Source: Neoceratodus forsteri (lineage: Eukaryota; Chordata; Ceratodontiformes; Ceratodontidae). Taken from it: DNA of 64,000 bases. A program made the position numbers and the translations under genes. Of the stretch, positions 21,875 to 34,317 are shown piece by piece. Where the stretch lies: contig CM028131.1 of NCBI GenBank assembly GCA_016271365.2, positions 282,842,001 to 282,906,000 on the forward strand, written 5' to 3'. Within the stretch, counting starts at the first letter, position 1. Each line of letters opens with the position of its first letter. Under the pieces are notes generated by a model that made no database searches, was not told the DNA's origin, and saw only the letters and a list, made by a program, of their open reading frames with translations.

Positions 21875-23480
21875 CATGTCAGAGAAGCCTAAAAAGAAAA
21901 TCGGAGAGCCCGGTTTTAAGAATTGTTTAAAATTTGGAGATGTGTTTGCTAAGGCAGACAAGCACACCTTATGTGTGGCTTGTTTGGGGTTCGAACATCT
22001 GGACCAGGATTGTGAAATATGCAAAACTTTCCCGGATAAAACCGTGGAAAAACGCCTTGAAAGGCTCAATAAAAGATTTCCTAGGGGTCCTTCAGGCTCT
22101 GACCAGCTGACACCCCAATCTGCTGTGGCTGAACCCACAAGTTTGCTTACCCATGCCCCTGATATGGGGCGAAAAAGGGGCAAAAAGAGGTAAAGAACTG
22201 GCTGACTCCCCGGTTCCCTCAAAGAAACTGAAAAAAGTGAAACATGCAGAACCCTGTCCTGCTAAACCAGGGATTTCTGCACAAGTGCCTGCTTTGCCCT
22301 CTGCTCGAGAAATAGCCCAGGCTTTTAAAATTATCCAGGCACTACAAAACATCATTCCCCAGCAGCCTTCCCCCCCCCCCACCAGGGTCCCCAAGCTAGC
22401 AGTCTTGTGTTGCCCTCCTTGCCAGAGGAGCAATTTTTTGAGGAGGAGGAGAATGATCCTTTTGAGGAGGATGAACCAATTCCCCCAGCGGTGTCCTCTG
22501 AGCAGGACTTTGGTTCTCCCCCCAGGGTGTCCGAGGATTATTACTCACATTTTACATTTGTGAGGAGAATGGCAGATACTCTGGACATTGCTACCACAGA
22601 ACAAACTGAGGATGAGGAAGAAACTGAATACTTGAATATGATGGGTTTAACACCCACAAAAGCTCTTCTACCAGTTTATAAATTTTTTAAAAAGGACACC
22701 CTGAAATTGCTGCAGACACCTAATTCTGTTCCTCCTATTGATAGGAGAACATATAAATATCAGTTGGACAGGACTGGAGCCGATTTCCTTTTCTCCCATC
22801 CAGACCATCAAGGGGTTATACGGCAGGCAGCCTGTGACAAAGCCAGAGTCCCCCTGTCCTCCCACCCTCTGGACAAGGACTCCAGAAAAATAGTATGGCC
22901 AAAAAAGGCTATTTGTCAGCTTCTTTGGCCATGAGGCAGGCTACCTTTCAAGCTTATGCTGCCCAGTATCAAAAATCCCTGTGGCAGTCTGTACTGGACA
23001 TGTCCATGAAAGCCCTCTCACCCTTGTCTGAAGACCTGGCTGAAACTGCCAGGTTTGGGCTGGAGGCGGCTAAGTACCAGTTCCAGATGGCTGCTGATTC
23101 AAATGATACTGCAGCCAGATGGTTGGCTAACACTGGGGCACAGAGGTTTGCTTGGCTCAGGGCCACAAACCTTACTCAGGATACTCAATCCAAGGCCCTG
23201 GACTTTCTTTTAGAGGGAAATTCCCTTTTTGGAGAATGCACTGTTGCCTACATGAAGAAAGTGGATGAATATAAGGCCACTTATAGAAGCAGCTCCTTCT
23301 AAAGAGAGAGCTTCTTCATCCACTAGGCCCTATGGTTGGGGGGCGAGGAAGGTCTTTTATGACCAGGCCCCTTTTTCCAGCCAGTAGCTGTGCCCCAGTA
23401 CCAGCAGTATCCACAGCAGGGATACTCTAGGGGTAGGGGTAGAAGGGGCTCCAGGAGAGGCTCTCAGGCCCAAGCTCAAC
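21875..23480 (+). pseudogene. DIRS copy B gag-like ORF (three frames)
   Basis: It starts MSEKPKKKIGEPGFKNCLKF at 21,876, which matches copy D's MSEKPKKKTGPTGF. It goes on with a Cys cluster (CVACLGFEHLDQDCEICK) that looks like a zinc-binding knuckle. Frames then switch near 22,150-22,200, 22,400 and 22,890. The last gives YQFQMAADSNDTAARWLANT and FLLEGNSLFGECT, the conserved C-terminal half. The mutual alignment of all copies shows the breaks are lineage-specific decay. Confidence 0.82.
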
Positions 23481-23529
23481 CCCAATGAAAGCAAAATCCC
23501 TGAGGCTCGGGCCGCCTTCTCCTCCCTCC

Positions 23530-24540
23530 CTGTCGGAGGCAGACTGTCCCACTTCCTCCAGGCTTGGCTAAGCATCACCACAGACAAGTGGGTTCTGGAG
23601 GTAGTGGGTCAGGGTCTGTCTCTTGATTTCAAAGATTTTCTTCACAAAAGACCAGGGTTTACTGCTCACCTCCTCTAGCAGAGAGAACACTACTAGAAGC
23701 AGAGGTTCAGAAATGTTTACAGCTCAGAGCAGTGGAATCAGTTCCTACCACCCTGAGAGGTTGGTAGGAGGAATCCAATCTAAGGCAAGGAGTTCCTTTT
23801 CAGAGAGAGGATCCCTCTCTGGACCTCACAACAGATGCATCCCTTTTAGGCTGGGGCGCCCACTAAGGGAAGCACACAACTCAAGGTACTTGGTCAGCAG
23901 CAGAGTCCCTTCAGCACATAAATTTACTGGAGCTCAGAGCAGTGCTCCTATCCTTAAAGGCTTTCTCTTCACTGATAATGGGAAGGGTGGTACAGATCAG
24001 AACAGACAATACCACCCCAATGTACTACATAAACAAGCAGGGAGGCACCAGATCAGGCATCCTTTCCACAGAGACCATGACAATTTGATTCTGGCGTACT
24101 CTTTGAAGGTATCCTTACTGACAATCCATTTGCCAGGAAAGGACAATGCCTTGGCAGATGCACTAAGTCGTATCATCCAGGCCCTTCATGAATGGACTCT
24201 AAACAAGCAGGTGGTACAAATTATTTTCAGGAGGTTGGGCACTCCAGAGATGGACTTGCTCGTATGCCACCAGAACCACCAGCTACCTTAGTATTGCTGC
24301 AGACTTCCAGCACAGGGCACAGTCCCTCTGGATGCCCTGGCTCTGGATTGGTCAGGCAGGCACCTGTATGCCTTTCCCCCATTCCCTCTGGTTTTCAGGA
24401 TATTACTGAAGCTAAGATCCCTCTCAGCATCTCTGATCTTGATAGCTCCAGACTGGCCCAGGCAGCCATGGTACTCTCCTGCTCTCCATGTCTGTCAGCA
24501 AACCAGTACAATTGCCTCTAAGGCACAATCTCCTGACCTC
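23530..24540 (+). pseudogene. DIRS copy B RT/RNase H/methyltransferase-like ORF, RT palm deleted
   Basis: The frame begins with GRLSHFLQAWLSITTDKWVL, the RT N-terminal entry shared by copies D and E. Near 23,760-23,810 it jumps directly to the RNase H start (TTDASLLGWGAH), so the RT palm with YxDD is absent. RNase H motifs follow (RTDNTTPMYYINKQGGTRSG), then a PGKDNALADALSRI stretch. The methyltransferase-like end is in another frame. This copy could not have retrotransposed by itself. Confidence 0.8.
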
Positions 24541-24589
24541 TAATCAGGGAGCATTGTTATACCTGAATCTCAAGTCCCTTCATCTCAAA

Positions 24590-25648
24590 GTATGGCTCTT
24601 GAGGAGTTAAGAGTATGCAGATTTAAATCTTTCAGAAGCTGTCTTAAATATTTTAAAAGGTTATAGAAAACCTTCTACAAAGAAAATGTATTCTTCCAAA
24701 TGGAAGAGATTTTCTATCTGGTGTTCAAGAATGGACCTTATACCAAATAAGGCTAGAGTTTCAGTTGTCTTAGACTATCTCACTCATTTGCATTCACAGG
24801 GTTTGCAACCCAGTTCCCCAAAGGTTCATCTAGCAGCAGTATCTGCCTACCTCTCTGCATGGACAAAGGTGTTAGAGGCATCAGACAACATTTTTAAAAG
24901 ATTTTTTAAGGGGTTGATGCATTTGTACCCACCTCACAGAGCACCAGTGCCTGCTTGGGATCTGAACGTGTGTATAGCCAAGCTCATGGGCCCTCCTTTT
25001 GAGCCCACGGCTACTGCCCATCTGAAATATGTTATTTGGAAAACAGTTTTTCTAGTAGCTATTACTTCTGCAAGAAGAATTAGTGAGCTCCAGGCTCTCT
25101 GCATTGATCAAGACTATATCTCATTTCACAGAGATAAAGTAGTCCTCGGAACAAACAGACAGTTTCTTCCTAAAGTGGTTTCAGACTTTCTTCTGAACCA
25201 ATCACTCACTCTACCTGTCTTTTTCACAGACCGTACCAGTTCTGGTGAAAGAAGGCTCCATAGTCTGGATGTGAAAAGGGCCATCAGCTATTACATGACA
25301 GTCACTAAAGACCATAGAAAGGATAGAAAACAACTATTCCTTACATATGGGGATGTAGGAAAGGGTAAACCAGCGTCGAAGAGATCCATTTCTAGATGTA
25401 TAGTCCAGTGTATCCAATTCTGCTACACTAAAGCAGGTAAAAAAGGCCCCAATTGGGTTGAGGGCACATTCTACAAGAGGGACTGCTGCCACTCTCGCAG
25501 CTGCCAGGGAGGTTCCCTTGGTGGACATTTGCAAAGCAGCTACCTGGAAAACAGTACACACTTTACAAAGCATTACAACTTAGACATTCTGTCCAGAAGT
25601 GATGCTAGGTTTGGCACAGCAGTCCTGCAGAGTCTGTTTCCAAAATAA
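24590..25648 (+). pseudogene. DIRS copy B tyrosine recombinase (frameshifted)
   Basis: The frame 24,686-25,648 gives KWKRFSIWCSRMDLIPNKAR, the SAM-like N-terminal domain, then FLVAITSARRISELQAL with the first catalytic Arg. Near 25,450 a frameshift destroys the RAHSTRG block (H-x-x-R), which is visible only in another frame. The frame recovers FTKHYNLDILSRSDARFGTA, the Tyr region, by a compensating indel. The enzyme family (tyrosine recombinases) cuts and rejoins DNA to insert the circular cDNA. Confidence 0.82.
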
Positions 25649-25679
25649 GTTCTGTGCCCAGCTCCAGTGGTACTGCTTG

Positions 25680-25784
25680 GTAGTCTGCATAGTTATGGAT
25701 ATCCTGAGTATTACTGGGGTTAGAAGAAAAATCACTTACCATAGTAATCTTCTTTCTTCCCAGTGATGCTCAGATATTCATAAC
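25680..25784 (+). repeat. DIRS copy B internal complementary region (circle junction)
   Basis: The first half is the reverse complement of copy B's left end (ctgagtattactggggtta) and the second half that of its right end (gaagaaaaatcacttaccat through cagtgatgctcagatattca). The two meet at ggggtta|gaag. This is the template that restores the ends of DIRS elements during replication. Copy C is inserted just after it. Confidence 0.82.
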
Positions 25785-26399
25785 TTCTAACCCCAGTAAT
25801 ACTCAGGTAATTCAAAACTTTATGCAGTAAGCCTTCTAAGCAGAACTGCCTGGAGAGACTGGACATATGCAAATGATGGGATCTTTTGCATGACCCCTTT
25901 TTCAAATGCTGCATTCTACTAACTGCCTTTGCTCTAAACCCCTCAGATTTCTCTCTCCGCCTGTCAAGACTAGATGCTCGGAAATCCTCTCCTCATCATC
26001 TTGTTCTGACATGAGAAAACTTATAAATATATATAAGTATTCTTTGCATTTCATTTGCTGCCTTTCACTTTTTGTAATTTTAGGTAAACCCGTAGTTTTA
26101 GTGTTTAAATTGAAAGTTTTCTCGGTTTCTCCTGGTTCGGTACAACCGGGGGGAAACCGAGGTTTATTTTACATTTATCAGAGTTTTCTGACTAAAATAC
26201 TCTATTAGTTATGTTTAATTTTATTTAATTTAGCTTGTTTTAAGAACCGCTAATACCAGTTCCCGAACCGATAGCCTCGGTTCATTTACTTTGGTTTCTG
26301 GTTCCCGATTGGTTCCTCATCGGTTCAGGAACCGACTGCAAATGTTAAAGTTTAAATAAATACATTTTTTAGCAGTTACAACTTTTATCGGTTTTATAT

Positions 26400-29300
26400 G
26401 GAAAATGTCTAAACTGATCATGTGTTGAGAGTGGTGATATTTTGCTAAGGCAAACAGTCTGTCTTTGCCTCTCTGGGCATTTACATTTCCAAGCAGAGTG
26501 AAATCTGCATTACATGTCCAGAGAAAACTATTGAAAAATGCCTGGATAAGGCTAAAGAAAAGAAAGTTATCACCACCTAAGGGTCCCTCTAGCTCTGACC
26601 AGCAGACACCCTAAATTACTGTGGCTGAAACCACAACAATTATTGTAACTGCTACCCCTGAGACGGGTATACAGGCAGTTCCTAAGAGACGTGCTGAACC
26701 GGCTGACTCCCTGGATCTCTCAAAAGAAATCAAACACAGAACCTCCTCCTGGACAGCATTTGGGGACTTCTGTGCCTGCTATAAAGCCTAACAACCCCTG
26801 CAGAAATGATAAAACTTTCAAGGAGAAAATGTGGAAAAATGCCTGGAATGACTAAAACAAAAACAAATAAAAATAATAAACTTTTAGGCTTAACAAGGGC
26901 TGTCTGTTTCTCAGCAGCAGACCCCTGAAAAGCAGCCTGTCTCCTCTGCTCAGTCTTCCTATTATTAAGAGGAAGAATATGTGTAAACCTCCTGCAAATG
27001 GGGGTTCCCAAAAAGTCTTCCAGGAGCTTGCTTGAATGCTTCAAGCCTGAATGGTGTTTGGTGATTAAGCCGTTTATCTGTGAGTGCTTTTAGAGCCTCT
27101 GGTACTGTCTCTTTAAGAGCTGTCTGCTTGCTGACATAATTAGTTTGTATGGGGGACTGTGTGTTTCCCTGCTTGAGTCCCGCTCAAGCTGCTGCCAAAT
27201 CACTCCGTTTTTGCCGTCACTAAGTGGGCAGAGTGAGCACTTTTCAAAGATGTAACTGTTTGCCCGAAATCATTTAGAGTAATAATGAAAATACAGTTTG
27301 TCTAACCTGCTTTCCATTGCAGTCTGAACTGTTTTGCCTAGCCCTCCATTCTGGTTTTGAACTGCTGAACTGGACCAATCAGTGTGGGGGGACCTTTAAA
27401 ATGGAGCCTGCTGCTGGCAAATCAGAACTTGGACTCAAGTTGAGCCAGCCACAATGGGACTGTATGTCAGATGCCTCTGGGAATTGTAGTTTGGACTTCG
27501 GCGCCTTTTTGCACCAACAGGGGGAGTTTATTGTGAGTGACAGCCAGACCAGCCAACTGAACTGGGAGGAACTCAGAGGAAATGCCTGGCTCTGTCTACT
27601 GGAGAGATCAGATGAGTTTTGGCAGTGAAGAGACAAGGAGCTCTGTGCTTCTGTGGTGTATAGTTTCGTGCGGGAAGCACGTTTAAGGCCCTGAGTTTTG
27701 GTCTGAAGCCTGTGCAAGCGCCCGTTTGGACTGAATCTGACCTGTGAGGAGAATCAAGGAGATCTGAAGAGTAGAAACCAGGTTCACCCTGTAGAAGACA
27801 GGAGAAATTGCTGAATCGCGCTCAGTCTGTCAGGAACTGAAGCTGCTGTGTGTTCTCCCGGGTATCGTGCAGTAATCGCGGTCGGGATCGAAAAGCAGCC
27901 TGCCTGGTATAGTACTTTCCTTTTACATATAAATGTGTGTAGTGCTTGTGGGGAATCGTGTTTCAAATCCCCTGTACAGTGAATTGAGTGCATGAAGCTC
28001 GAAGTAAACCCCAGCTTAATCTAGACTACATCCATTTGCTATAAACTGCAGTGGGGTCCAGTCACAAGGACCTTGTCCACATGGTCTGCTCCTCCTGGCA
28101 ATCCAGGACAATCTGCCTTCCATCTAGTTTTCAGTATTGAGTTTGTGAGTACAAGCAGGGTGGCTCCTTGCCATCTGTTTATCAAATTGCAAGTGTGTTA
28201 TCTAATTGTTGCTGTTTTATTTCTTCATGAACTGAGCCATCCGGCTCTGGATTACAATTGGGTATTGTGCAAGTGTTTTTTCCCATCACAGGGCCCCAAT
28301 CAGCTGCACCGATCCTGGCTAGCCCCCTTCCTGGGTACCCAGTGAAAGTGACATTTTGGGACTCTGAATATGCGCACAGTACTGTGATTATTAATGTGTT
28401 TAACCTAATTAACCTGATTTCCCTCTTCCTTGTTACAGCTCCTTAAATAAATCAGATCTGTTTGTTTCAGCAAAATTACACTGAGGTATTCGTTTATGTT
28501 AAAGTATTGTACTGTGGTTTTTGCACTGTGTCATCTTGTTTTACAGGGGTCCCCAGAGTCCAGTCGACAGAGCCAGCCCTGGGGGTAAGTGTACATTGTC
28601 AAGATATTCCTGATGCATTGTGTGGGCCACTAGTGGGAAGAAAGGGGGGTTACAGTGTCCCAGAGGGCTGTGACCAAGTTAGTTTAACTACTGCAAACCC
28701 TGACCTCTGGGTGGAGGCACCCACCATTGGACCTAGGCCCCTCAACCTGTTAGCAGTTAAGCAGGCAGGGGTATTAGCCCTTGGGATAGCGCCACCTAGG
28801 GGTTACATATGTGTTTATGTTTAGATAAGATATTAAATAGAAAAAAGGGGAACCTGTTAAACTTAGGTTTTCCCTGAACAGGAGTTGGGCTAGTCCCACA
28901 AAGCATTTGAGGATTATTCCTCACTTTTTTCATATTGTGAGAAATGTTTGGGCTGATACCCACTAAAAAAAAAACAAAAAAAAACGCTTCTCCTTCCTGT
29001 AAATACATTCTTCAGGAAAGATACTTTGAAGATTCTACAAATTCTAAGTCCTGTCTTCCCCTCTTGAAAAGAGGCTGGATAAGAAATAGCAGCTGGACAG
29101 GGAGGGAGCTGAATTTTTATTCTCCCACCCTGTCCACTAAGGAGTAGTACAAGTGACAGCCTGTAACAAGGCAAAGATATCCCTGACATCCTATCCTCCT
29201 AACAAGGATTCCAGAAAAGTTGACAGCACGGCCTTCAAGCCTTTGATGCTCAATAACAAAAGTCACTATGGCAGTCTGTCCTTGCTGTGGCAGTCAAGGC

Positions 29301-29740
29301 TCAGACTTCCCTGTCAGGTGATCTAACTGAAACAGTTAAGTTTGGTTGGGAGCAGCCAAATACCAGTCATATGGCTGCTGCCTTTCTGGCACTGCTGCCA
29401 GATGAATGGCAGATAACAGTGGCTCAAAGGAGGTTTGCATAGCTGAGAATCACAAACCTCATTCAGGATACCCAAACCAAGGCTATGTATTTTCCAGTCG
29501 AGGATAATTCCCTCTTGGAGGAAAGATAAAGGCTAACATGACAAAGGTGGATGTATGCAAAACCGCCTAAAGTAGCAATTCTGCAAAATAAAGCTTCCCC
29601 TCCACTAAAACATAGGGAAGGGGAGGCAGAGACAGATCATTTCACACCAAGCCTTTCTTTTATCAGGCCAGAGTTGTGCCTCAGTATCAGCAGTACCCAC
29701 AGCAGGGGTACTTCAGGCACCACAGTGACTTAGGGATTGT
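26400..29740 (+). pseudogene. DIRS copy C gag-like region, heavily degraded and split
   Basis: Short stretches align with copies A, B and D. Near 26,510-26,580 there is a Cys/Lys-rich segment and K-C-L-D-K-A-K-E like codons. From about 28,835 the sequence resumes with the acidic block and HFF-x-V-R-N (cctcacttttttcatattgtg). It then runs through K-D-S-R-K (aaggattccagaaaa) and D-T-Q-T-K-A to about 29,560. Frames change often. The 1.75-kb unassigned insertion divides it. Confidence 0.65.
27055..28807. mobile_element. Unassigned 1.75-kb insertion in DIRS copy C, possibly a solo LTR
   Basis: Homology to the other DIRS copies stops near 27,050 and resumes near 28,835, so this segment is foreign. 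It begins tgtttggtgattaagccg and ends ggggttaca, that is TG...CA. It has an AATAAA near 28,445, about 360 bp from the end. This is like the confirmed solo LTR at 32,737. The flanking tetranucleotides (atgg and tatg) do not match, so no target duplication supports it. No protein motif was found. Confidence 0.4.
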
Positions 29741-29759
29741 CTCAGAGTTCAAATCCCTT

Positions 29760-30999
29760 CTAGCAGTTAAAAAAAAAATGTTTTCAAATCATCTACAGAT
29801 GAAAGGATAAACCTCCTGGAAAAAGGAGAGCCTGTCCTAGTACAGCAATAAGTACCACAAGGAAAATGGGAAGTGCCGGCCTGTCTTAGACTTCAAGATA
29901 CTAAACAGGATTTTTAACAAGGCCAAAGTTCAAAATAATAACTTTGTCACTGATTCTGCCAACACTCCAGACAAGGGAATGGTTGGCATCAGTGGACTTA
30001 AAGGGTGCTTATTTCCACACTCCCATAAGGGAGTTTCACAGAAAGTACCTCACGTTCACACTCTCATCAGGTCACTCCCCAAGAGCGTGCACAAAGTGCT
30101 TGGCAGGGGTTGTGGCACACCTTCGAAGACAAGGTGTCACAGTCTTCCCATACCTAGATGACTGGCTGGCGGTTGTAAAAGCAACCCAGCAAGTGGGAGC
30201 ATCTGCAACTCATCCAGGGGCTTCTAAGATCTCTAGTGTTCCTGATAAATCTAAAGAAGTTCTGTCCTTCAGCCTGCTTAGGCACTACGGTTCATAGGAG
30301 CAGAGCTAGATACCTTGCAAGGCAAGGCCTATCTGCCTCTCAGCAGGGCAAGATGTAGTCCACTGATAGCGGGCTCATTCAGCCTCAACAAACTAAAGGC
30401 TAAAAGACAGTTTCTTCAGCTACTGGCCATATGACACCTGCCACTGGCATACTCCTGGAATCCAGGTTATAGATGAAGGACATTCAGTTTCACCTCTGGG
30501 TTCACTGGGAGAAGGGTTCCTCTTTCAAAACTAATTCTGATAGCAAAAAACATTTGTTACAGGTTACTCTAGAGTGAAGAGAAGAAACCAACCTGAGAAA
30601 GGGGTCCTTTTTTCAGCAAGAGTCCCCATCAGTTGTTCGGTCAACAGATGCATCACTTCTAGTGTGGAGCTCCCATCTGGGGGTACACACCATCCCAGCG
30701 CAGAGTCACTTCTGCACACAAACCTGCTGGAGCCAAGATTAGTGTTACTGGCATTAAACATTTTCACACAACTAGTACAGGGAGGGTGGTACAGGTCAGA
30801 ACAGACAATACCACCGCAGTGTATTACACAAACAAGCAGGGATTGATAAGGTCAACCCTCCCTGCACATGACTCATGATAACATGGAGTCAGTCTAGGAT
30901 GCTCCATGGGGGGGGGGGTTCCCTGCAGGTTATTAATCTGCCAGGCAAGGACAATACCTTGGCAGATACCCTGACTCAAATCAGTTAGTCCCATCATGA
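29760..30999 (+). pseudogene. DIRS copy C reverse transcriptase and RNase H (broken)
   Basis: The frame 29,944-30,297 contains WLASVDLKGAYFHTPIREFH (motif A, D-x-x-x-A-Y-F) and VTVFPYLDDWLAVVKATQQ, an intact catalytic YLDD followed by Trp. RNase H follows in other frames near 30,650-30,840 (T-D-A-S-L at about 30,645; RTDNTT and YxNKQG near 30,795). It ends at LPGKDNTLADTLTQI near 30,985, after which a LINE is inserted. The methyltransferase-like domain is mostly missing. Confidence 0.8.
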
Positions 31000-32513
31000 A
31001 CTAGCAGAGCCATTAGCAGAACTGTTTAGTGAGTCTCTGAGCACAGAAGAGGTCCCAGAAGACTGGAGAAGGGCTCGTGTGATCCCGCTTCACAAGAGTG
31101 TAGCAAGGGGGAGGCGGGGAACTACAGACCAGTCAGTCTTACCTCAGTAGTGGGCAAGATTATGGAGGCACTCCTTAAGGAAAGGATAGTGCAACACCTG
31201 GAATCCATAGGGGCACAGGATCCAAGACAGCATGGGTTTACAAAGGAAGGTCCTGTCAAACTAATCTCATAGATTTCTTTGACTGGGTAACCAGAGTGGT
31301 GGACCAAGGGGAGCACTTGATGTCGCTTACCTTGACTTCAGCAAAGCTTTTGACACTGTTCCACATAGAAGATTGATAAATAAGCTGGGTAGGCTTGGGT
31401 GGGTCGAAGTTGGTCAACTGGGTGGCAAACTGGTTGATGGGCAGAAAACAGAGAGTGGTGGTAAATGGTGTACAGTCAGAAGAGATGCAAGTCACAAGTG
31501 GGGTACCTCAGGGATCAGTCCTGGGGCCAGTCCTCTTTAACATCTTCATTAGTGACCTTGCAGATGGACTAGAGGGTAAGGCTTGTCTGTTTGCAGATGA
31601 CACCAAGATCTGCAACAGAGTAGATGATCCAGATGGGGTGGGCAGAATGAGAAGAGATCTGGATAAACTAGCAAAATGGTCAGAAGAGTGGCAACTGGGA
31701 TTTAATGCAAAGAAGTGCAAGATCATGCACATAGGGAAGAGAAACCCTGAAGCTGCCTATAGGCTGGGAGGGGAGTTGCTATGCAGTCACAAAGGAAGAA
31801 AGAGACTTGGGCATCATCATCACTGATGACCTGAAATCATCCAAGCAGACCTCCAAAGCAGTAGGTAAGGCTAGGGGGTGTTAGGGTGTATTAGTAGGGG
31901 TATCACAAGTCGTAAGAGGGAGGTATAATCCTCTCTTACAAGACACTGGTTAGGGCCCCATCTGGAGTACTGGCAGTATTGGAGGCCACACCTTCACAAG
32001 GATATTAACCAAATTGAGGCAGTCCAGAGAAGGGCAACCAAAATGGTGCAGGGACTGCATCAGAAGACATATGAGGACAGATTAACAGAGCTCAATATGT
32101 ATACCCTTGAGCAAAGGAGGGAGAGAGTGATATGATCGAGGCATTCAAACACCTTAAGGGCATTAACAAGGTGAAAGAGTCTAACACGTTTAAATATAAG
32201 AAAATAGCAGGACAAGAGGACACAGCATGAGATTAGAGGGGGCGATTAAGGGGAATGTGAGGAAATTATTTTTCACAGAAAGGGTGGTGGATGCATGGAA
32301 TGGCTTACCACAAGAAGTGGTGGCTATGAATACAGTGCAGGGCTTCAAACAGGCATGGGATAGGCATAAGGGAGCAATACAAATGACTATGAATAGATAG
32401 GCCACTGACAGAGCAAAGGCCGATGGCACATTTATAAGGTAGAAAAAAGAAATGGGCAGACTGGATGGGCCTTGCGGTCCTTATCTGCCGTCAACTTCTG
32501 TGTTTCTATGTTT
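31000..32513 (+). mobile_element. CR1/L2-group LINE, 5'-truncated, inserted in DIRS copy C
   Basis: From about 31,000 a frame reads LAEPLAELFSESLSTEEVPE and then DWRRARVIPLHKS, mid-RT of an L2/CR1 element. Frame 31,395-31,826 has EMQVTSGVPQGSVLGPVLFN, then FADDTKICNRVDDPDGVGRM and KWSEEWQLGFNAKKCKIMHI. The element runs through RRATKMVQGLHQKTYEDR to the shared 3' tail ending gtgtttctatgtttc at 32,513. The DIRS sequence resumes immediately with ccagactgggccaggcagcc. Several frameshifts. Confidence 0.9.
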
Positions 32514-32514
32514 C

Positions 32515-32736
32515 ACCAGACTGGGCCAGGCAGCCATGGCACTCTCTGCCACTCTCCATGTCTGGGTCTGAATCAATACACTTCCTTCGGAGGCACAATC
32601 TGCTAACCTCCAACCAGGGGAGGCTCCTGTACCCAAAACTCAGGCTCGAGGCATGGCTATTGGGGGCCTGCAATATGTAGGTTTGTATTTTTCTGAAAAT
32701 GTCTTGGGACATTTTAAGTGGTTACAGGAATCCATC
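32515..32736 (+). pseudogene. DIRS copy C methyltransferase end and start of recombinase
   Basis: It begins at the PDWARQPWHSLPLSMSGS motif (the end of the RT/RNase H/methyltransferase-like ORF in these elements) and runs into the recombinase N-terminus with GYRNPS-like codons. The solo LTR interrupts this codon run at 32,737, and it resumes at 34,318. Confidence 0.75.
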
Positions 32737-34317
32737 TGTAACCCCTTTGTTACCTGGGGTTACTAGAATCCCAGTAAGACCTAGTGGTAGGCAGGGAAGG
32801 CAGCTTGTGAAACTCCAGTTAAATGGATTTCACACTGTCTCACTCTGTCCTCAGTCACAGCTGAGACTTGAGAGATGACATCACCATGGAACTGTCGCAG
32901 CTGCATGAGTCACATTGAAATCTACAGCTCAGGGAGTGAGTTTAGAACTTTGGGAAATTTCAAAGTCATTTTTCTTCAGTTCGTCCTAAAGCAAACAGGA
33001 AGGAAGTCGGTCTGTCTGCAGTTTGTTTCAAAGAAGAAGGAAGTGTTCCTGTGTTTACCTTTTTTTAAAGTGGTGGAGACCACTCCCCCGGTCTCAGTGC
33101 CCCCCTCCCTCCGGGGGAGAAAAGTTCTCTGTGGGTTCCAGGGGCAATCCCCTTCTCCCACCATGGAAGGAAGCTGCCTGGTTTTATTTAGTCTGTTCTT
33201 GTATAACAGCAAAGAAAGTGTTACTTCGCCTGTGGGGCACCTGCAACGAATGGGTGAGTGTTTGGCTCCATTTGAAGGGGCAAACAAATTGTTTTCTTCA
33301 GTTGGGAAATGAATGTGGACTGCTATTTGGGAGGACTATGTTTACTAGGACGAACAAATGGAGCAGTCAAACAGTCTAAAGTTTTATTGGATTTCAAATA
33401 ATGCTGTAGAGGGGGGTGCTTCAGGTCATCCACCGTTCAATCTACATTTTAAAGTTCTAAAGTTTTCTGTGTGTATCCAGAGAAATGGGCGGGTATGGGC
33501 TGTGGGAGCTGGAGGTGGGAAAACCCCCCATCTTTAGTAAGCAGGTCCACCTCTACGGATTTCTTCTGTGTTTTGCTACTTGCCTCATGCACTTGGCCAG
33601 TGATGGGGTGGGTACCCAGACATGAGTCGCAACTTGAAAATCTCTCTAGGAGTCTCAGACTCTAAGTGGTGTGGGGAGCCACAGGATCGGAAAATAACTC
33701 CTTGTTGGATGGGAGTCTCCTTGTTTGATGGGAGTTCGATTGGAAGTAAGAAAACACATCTCTCTAGGAGTCACAAACTCTAAGTGGTGTGGGGAGCCAC
33801 TGTTTGGAAGTCTCCTTGTTTGATGGGATGTCTTTCCAAGTAAAGTTTGGGTTCATTCTTCAAGTGGACCGTCAGTCAAGTGGCCGGCAGGGGGAGCCGG
33901 GCCAGTCGGGCTATGTATCCAAAGCGCATGCAAAGTCCGGGCTGAGTGCCTGGTGGGTCCAAAACCAGACAACAGTAGTAATGTGTTCATTCTTCAAATG
34001 GACCGCTTGGTTAACCTCTAATCTGCACATACAGTGAACGTAGCCCTTTGGGGGACCATGCAGTGCTTTGTTTATGTTCAGTTAGTTAATAAATAAAGCC
34101 ATACTGAAAAATCCCAATTCTGGTTCTGGACATTACAGTTATTACTTCCTGTAGCTGGATTTACTTGGGTGCCCCTGTGCAGAGTAGCCAAACCTAGGTC
34201 CCTTGTGCCAGGTAACCTCATCCTCCCCGAACCCAGGTCCCTCACCAGGTATTGCTGCCAACGCCAACAGCATGCCACCTGTCGTTTTAGTAAAAAGGCA
34301 GGGGTGGGGTTCTTACA
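32737..34317. mobile_element. Solo LTR, 1,581 bp, with 4-bp target duplication
   Basis: It begins TGTAACCCC and ends TTACA, giving canonical TG...CA termini and a short TGTAA/TTACA inverted end. The flanking catc is duplicated (32733-32736 and 34318-34321). Removing the segment and one catc restores the recombinase sequence of copy C (aatccatctattaagaaaag). AATAAA signals lie near 34,087-34,095. No gag, pol or env coding is present, so this is an LTR left after recombination between the two ends of an element. Superfamily (Gypsy or ERV) is not resolved; a 4-bp duplication fits either. Confidence 0.85.

Noticed and set aside
21259..26000. Two tandem DIRS copies side by side (18.5-21.3 and 21.3-25.8 kb)
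   Set aside because: At first sight the elements look tandem. The right halves and right terminal repeats found at 40.9-46.3 kb show they are nested, not tandem.
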